From contig CAYZBG010000001.1 of NCBI GenBank assembly GCA_964476565.1, positions 1-64,000 on the forward strand: 64,000 bases of DNA. Reading direction: 5' to 3'. The notes below the pieces were generated by a model. The model did not search any database. It had not been told where the DNA came from and saw only the letters and a list, made by a program, of their open reading frames with translations. A program made the position numbers and the translations under genes. Positions within the stretch are counted from its first letter, which is position 1. Each line of letters starts with the position of its first letter. Shown here one piece after another: positions 60,397 through 64,000 of this stretch. Origin of the DNA: CAMAXB01 sp964476565. GTDB lineage: Bacteria > Verrucomicrobiota > Verrucomicrobiia > Opitutales > Opitutaceae.

Positions 60397-60789
60397 ATGT
60401 CCACTGAATCCTCCTCTGTCCCCTCATCACCGGCGGCCGAAGACCGCACGGTTGCCATCCTCAGTTACCTGACCTTGATCGGGTTTGTCGTCGCCATCGT
60501 ACTGCACTCCAGCAAACCGACCCGGCTCGGCGCCTTCCATCTGCGTCAGACCCTCGGCGTGATCATCGCCGGGCTTGTCTTGGGTGTCTCCCTGACCGTG
60601 GTCGGTTTCATACTGGCCTTCATTCCGGTGGTCGGGCCGTTGCTGATGATGCTGATTTGGATCAGCCTATCCGTGGCGGGTCTCGGCGCGTGGATCTTCG
60701 GCATCATCACCGCGGTTCAGGGACAGGAGAAACCCATCCCGGTCATCGGCGAACCGATTCAGAAGTGGTTCGCGAACACGTTCAAATAA
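60397..60789 (+). CDS. DUF4870 (Tic20-like) membrane protein
   Basis: The 130-residue protein has an acidic, Ser-rich N-terminus. DRTVAILSYLTLIGFVVAIVL, KPTRLGAFHLRQTLGVIIA and a third hydrophobic block (VGFILAFIPVVGPLLMMLIW) follow. The (A/S)FHxRQ motif and three- to four-helix plan are typical of DUF4870/Tic20. The family function is not known. It is monocistronic with a clear terminator. The 223 bp before it (60174-60396) hold nothing I can name. Confidence 0.85.
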   Translation: MSTESSSVPSSPAAEDRTVAILSYLTLIGFVVAIVLHSSKPTRLGAFHLRQTLGVIIAGLVLGVSLTVVGFILAFIPVVGPLLMMLIWISLSVAGLGAWIFGIITAVQGQEKPIPVIGEPIQKWFANTFK

Positions 60790-60819
60790 GCGTTCCCACA
60801 TCGCAGTTATTCGCACGCC

Positions 60820-60846
60820 GGCCGCCTCGCATGAGGCGGCCTTTTT
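60820..60846 (+). terminator. Intrinsic terminator after the DUF4870 gene
   Basis: A 9 bp perfect stem (GGCCGCCTC at 60820-60828 with GAGGCGGCC at 60833-60841), a GCAT loop and five Ts. It lies 30 bp past the stop codon. Confidence 0.9.
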
Positions 60847-60946
60847 GTTGGCAGCTGCCTAGTCGCGGCGGTTGACCCGCCGGCGGACGCCTGATGTCAT
60901 CGGAGCCGTGGCGGCGATCATCCCGATCGGCGTCCCCATCCCTCCC

Positions 60947-62437
60947 ATGGCCACCCCGGTTGTCTTCAACAACACCGTCCTGCGGGACGGACACCAATCC
61001 CTGGCGGCCACGCGGATGACCACCGCGCAAATGCTGCCGGCGGCCGCCCTGCTGGACCGTCTCGGCTTTGGTGGGCTGGAAACGTGGGGCGGGGCGACGA
61101 TCGACGCCTGCCTGCGGTTCCTCGGCGAGAATCCCTTCGACCGACTGCGTACGCTGAAGCAGGCCGCACCGCGCACGCCGCACATCATGCTGTTGCGGGG
61201 CCAGAACATCGTCCAGTACACGAGCTTTCCGGATGATGTGGTGGAGGCCTTTGTGCACTGCACGGCGCGCGCCGGTTGTGACGTCCTACGCATCTTCGAT
61301 GCGCTGAACGATGTGCGGAATCTCACCACCGCGATCCGAGCGACCAAGGCGGCTGGAAAACATGCGCGTGGCGAGATCTGCTACACGACCAGTCCGGTCC
61401 ACACGCTCGAGTCGTTCGTGCAACTGGGCCGGGAGTTCCAGCGCCTGGGGTGTGACTCGATCGGGATCAAGGACATGTCTGGAGTCCTGGTGCCTCGGAT
61501 TGCTGCCGAACTGGTGACCCGGCTGAAGCAGGTCACCGGACTTCCGGTCGTCGTCCACACCCACGACACGGCGGGCTTTGCCGCTGCCACCTATCTCGCA
61601 GCGATCGACGCGGGAGCCGACGCAATCGAGACCTCCATCGTGCCCTTCGCGAATGGTACGTCCCAACCGGATACGCTCCGCATGCTTGCCCTCCTCGAAG
61701 GCCATCCGCGTCAGCCCACCTACGACCGGGACATCCTGCTCACGTTGCGCCGGTACTTCACCGACGTTTATCGGGATCTCGGCAAGTTCACCTCAACCGA
61801 TAACGAGCGTGTCGATGCCGACACGCTCGCTTATCAGGTACCCGGGGGCATGCTCTCGAATTTCCGCACGCAGCTCAGGGAACAGGGCATGAGCGACAAG
61901 TTCGACGCGGTCATGGCGGAGGTTCCGGTCGTGCGCGAGGCCCTCGGATGGATTCCGCTGGTAACGCCGACCTCCCAAATCGTCGGTACCCAGGCCATGC
62001 TCAACGTGAAGTTTGGGCGATGGAAGAACCTGTCGCAGGCGGCGATCGACATCGCCTTGGGCAAGTACGGCCGCACGCCCGGGCCGATCGATCCGGAGGT
62101 TTTGGCGCTGGCGCAGGCCAAGAGCGGCCAAAAACCCATGGCGGGACGGCCGGCGGACGTGCTTGCGCCGCGCATGGCAAAGCTCCGGGACGAGCTTCGG
62201 GTGGCCGGACTGCCCACGGACGACGAAGCCTGCGTCCTGCACGCCATGTTTCCGCGGGAATTTGCCGCCCTGCACGCCGCCCAGGCCGCCCCAACGGCAC
62301 CAGCCGCCCCAGCTCGGCCGGAGAGGCCGGCGAGCCCTGCCACTGAGCCCCGTTCCGGAGCGACGAACCCACTGCGAAAGTACGCCCTGACGCTCGACGG
62401 GCACCGTACGGAAGTCACTGTTGAAGAAGTGGTTTAG
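60947..62437 (+). CDS. Carboxyltransferase (OadA/pyruvate carboxylase type) lacking the biotinyl domain
   Basis: The 496-residue protein has the HMGL-like carboxyltransferase barrel. NNTVLRDGHQSLAATRM contains the metal-binding Asp, the catalytic lysine is in GIKDMSGVLVP, and the HTHDTAGFAAATYL histidines are present. PYC_OADA-type QVPGGMLSNFRTQL follows. A Pro/Ala-rich linker (about 440-465) leads to KYALTLDGHRTEVTVEEVV, then a stop. The biotinyl domain with AMKM that normally ends OadA is missing, so biotin must be carried by a separate protein. It moves carboxyl groups to or from a keto acid; which one is open. I chose the ATG at 60947. Confidence 0.85.
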   Translation: MATPVVFNNTVLRDGHQSLAATRMTTAQMLPAAALLDRLGFGGLETWGGATIDACLRFLGENPFDRLRTLKQAAPRTPHIMLLRGQNIVQYTSFPDDVVEAFVHCTARAGCDVLRIFDALNDVRNLTTAIRATKAAGKHARGEICYTTSPVHTLESFVQLGREFQRLGCDSIGIKDMSGVLVPRIAAELVTRLKQVTGLPVVVHTHDTAGFAAATYLAAIDAGADAIETSIVPFANGTSQPDTLRMLALLEGHPRQPTYDRDILLTLRRYFTDVYRDLGKFTSTDNERVDADTLAYQVPGGMLSNFRTQLREQGMSDKFDAVMAEVPVVREALGWIPLVTPTSQIVGTQAMLNVKFGRWKNLSQAAIDIALGKYGRTPGPIDPEVLALAQAKSGQKPMAGRPADVLAPRMAKLRDELRVAGLPTDDEACVLHAMFPREFAALHAAQAAPTAPAAPARPERPASPATEPRSGATNPLRKYALTLDGHRTEVTVEEVV

Positions 62438-62538
62438 GTGAACGAGGCCCTGGGGTGATCAACGGAGCCTTGGCGGCGACCTAAAGTTGCCCGCCGGTCG
62501 GGTCGAAGGGGAGGCATCAGCCTGTCCCGCCGATACCC

Positions 62539-64000
62539 ATGACTGCGTTCCCACCTGGGACGGACGCCTCGGCGTCCGCCTCCGATCTACCGCAACCGAC
62601 TCCTGCTGACGAATGCAAGTTGGTTACGGGATCGCGCTGGCATGGCTACAAGGTCGGTGCCTTGCTCGCGGGCAGCGGAGGTCACTGCTTCGAGGCCACG
62701 AAAATGGATGTGATGGAGGCGGTGTGGATTCTCGCCCGTCCGATCACCGAGCTCACCGAGTGGCGGCGCGGCGCATGGCAACGGCTCTCGTCGCTGGAGG
62801 AGACAGCCATCGTCGGCTGTGTGGAAGCGGTCGAGGAGGAGGGGTGGCGCTATGAGGTCTTCCGCCGGCCCCCCGGTTCGACCTTGGCGGAGTGGTTTGC
62901 CTGCCATCAGGCGGGGTTTGAGGGCGTTGAAGCCCTCGTGCGCCAGCTCGGCGAAGTCTTGCGGGCCATTCACGCCCAAGGTGTCGTCCACCTCAGCCTG
63001 TCTCCGGAAACCATCTACGTGGATTCCTCGGTCGAGACGTTGCGGATTGTCGTGGGCGGCCTGCATGAGGCGACGCTCTATACCCAGTCCACCGTGCAAC
63101 CCGGCGCGCCCGACCTGTTGTACGCACCTCCCGAAGCGGCCGGGCGCGAAAGCCATCCTCCGGGCACTGGGCTCTGCGCCTGGGATTGGTGGTCGGTAGG
63201 CCGCATCCTTCAGCAGTTCATCCTCGGCAAGCATGTCGTGGCCCTGTTGAAGCCCGAGGTGGCGAAGGATCCGGCCGCGTTGCGCGCGGCCGCGGGTGCA
63301 CTGCTGCTCGAACGTGATCCGCCGGGCATGCGGGCCGGCGCGGTCGAGGCGATGGGGCCGCAGGATCCGCTGGTCAAAACCTTGCTGCAGGGCCTGCTCA
63401 CTTCGGTTCGCGAAGCCCGCTGGTCCGACGCGGATGTACGGCGTTGGCTCGCGCGGGAAACGGTGCGCGTCCACTACGAGTTGCCGGCACGGGCCCGCTT
63501 GTTTGTCTGGAAGGACCGGGGCTACACGGTGGCTTCGGCCGTGGAGCATTTCGTTCAGGAAGAGGCGTGGGAGGACGGGGAGCTCAATCTGTTCGCTCCG
63601 GACGAGGCCGGTACCTTTGCGGGCTTCTTAAACCTGAATCCGGAGCATCAGGCCGACGCGGCCTGCCTCGCGACCTTCAAGTCCTGGCTCGAACTCCCCG
63701 CGTGGGCGGGGGTCCCGCCGGCGGCCCGGCGTACCGTAACGGCGGCGGTGAGCTGGCTGGCGCTCGGCAAACGTCACGGACTCAAGGTCGGCCTCGTGGT
63801 TCGCGGGCGGAAAATGGACGCCGAAGGCCTGACCAGTCTGCTGGAGTCGGGCAATCCGGGCGACGTGATTGCGCTGTTCCGCGCCCTGCTTGAACCGGGT
63901 TTTCTGGAACGTCTGGCCACCGTCGATGCGCAGGCTGGGGCCGAACTGTATGATCTGGCCACGTTGGGCGGCGAGGCCCTGCGCCGGGCGATCGATGCGG
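62539..64000 (+). CDS. Protein-kinase-like protein, likely pseudokinase (partial, runs off the window)
   Basis: An open frame from the ATG at 62539 to the window end gives at least 487 residues with no stop. Residues about 34-235 look like a Ser/Thr kinase domain. There is a glycine-rich loop (GALLAGSGGHC), a C-helix region, the LLYAPPEAAG (APE) and DWWSVGRILQQFILG (DxWS) motifs, and IHAQGVVHLSLSPETIY where HRDLKPENI should be. The catalytic HRD Asp is Ser, the DFG site reads VGGL, and no VAIK lysine is seen. It is therefore probably inactive. The region after 240 shows no family I know. No signal peptide or membrane helix appears so far. Confidence 0.72.
   Translation, partial: MTAFPPGTDASASASDLPQPTPADECKLVTGSRWHGYKVGALLAGSGGHCFEATKMDVMEAVWILARPITELTEWRRGAWQRLSSLEETAIVGCVEAVEEEGWRYEVFRRPPGSTLAEWFACHQAGFEGVEALVRQLGEVLRAIHAQGVVHLSLSPETIYVDSSVETLRIVVGGLHEATLYTQSTVQPGAPDLLYAPPEAAGRESHPPGTGLCAWDWWSVGRILQQFILGKHVVALLKPEVAKDPAALRAAAGALLLERDPPGMRAGAVEAMGPQDPLVKTLLQGLLTSVREARWSDADVRRWLARETVRVHYELPARARLFVWKDRGYTVASAVEHFVQEEAWEDGELNLFAPDEAGTFAGFLNLNPEHQADAACLATFKSWLELPAWAGVPPAARRTVTAAVSWLALGKRHGLKVGLVVRGRKMDAEGLTSLLESGNPGDVIALFRALLEPGFLERLATVDAQAGAELYDLATLGGEALRRAIDA

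Overview
The window reads as a single contiguous piece of a high-GC Gram-negative bacterial chromosome. The best guess is the phylum Verrucomicrobiota, probably near the Opitutaceae (inference). Support comes from an LpxC-FabZ fusion followed by lpxA, an outer-membrane phospholipase, TonB and TolC proteins, a Bat/MoxR aerotolerance-type operon, a PEP-CTERM protein, and near-absent Shine-Dalgarno sequences. I see no insertion sequence, prophage, CRISPR array or rRNA operon, and the genes look ancestral rather than recently acquired.

0-15 kb: a tRNA-His gene, an endonuclease/exonuclease/phosphatase-fold protein and trpA come first. They are followed by a three-gene minus-strand unit: a GT4 glycosyltransferase, a diacylglycerol-kinase-like lipid kinase and a metallophosphoesterase that resembles phospholipase C PlcP more than LpxH. 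This unit looks like a phospholipid-to-glycolipid remodelling module. Then come miaA, a DUF4202 protein, a TolC-like porin, a PpiD/SurA-like foldase, a YihY/BrkB membrane protein, a GYF-domain membrane protein and argS.

14-26 kb: a divergent thymidine-phosphorylase-family enzyme, an RlmI-like methyltransferase, pldA divergent from a beta carbonic anhydrase, efp with an unusual tip loop, lpxC-fabZ plus lpxA, a secreted DUF3500 protein, and sucC-sucD.

25-39 kb: a CII-like HTH protein, a small Hsp20 gene behind conspicuous inverted repeats, a bile-acid:sodium-symporter-family transporter with a MazG-like enzyme, a MIF-like protein, gluQ-mogA, and a LOG-Nudix pair. Next is a compact five-gene operon, moxR-DUF58-batA-batB/C-batD/E, in which two pairs of normally separate Bat proteins appear fused.

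39-64 kb: a release-factor-like rescue protein, a PEGA lipoprotein with an exported histidine phosphatase, a PEP-CTERM protein, two cupins, a DEAD-box helicase with a DbpA-type tail, an HNH nuclease, an exported glycerophosphodiesterase, a TonB receptor, a double-GAF histidine kinase, glnD, valS, cysH behind an AT-rich inverted repeat, a reductase pair, gmd-fcl (GDP-L-fucose synthesis), a DUF4870 protein, a carboxyltransferase without its biotinyl domain, and the start of a pseudokinase that runs off the end.

Many genes are translationally coupled by ATGA overlaps. Five clear intrinsic terminators are present. The observations most worth following are the PlcP-GT4-lipid-kinase module, the fused Bat operon, the pseudokinase, the altered active-site loops in EF-P and the phosphorylase, and the inverted repeats before hsp20 and cysH.
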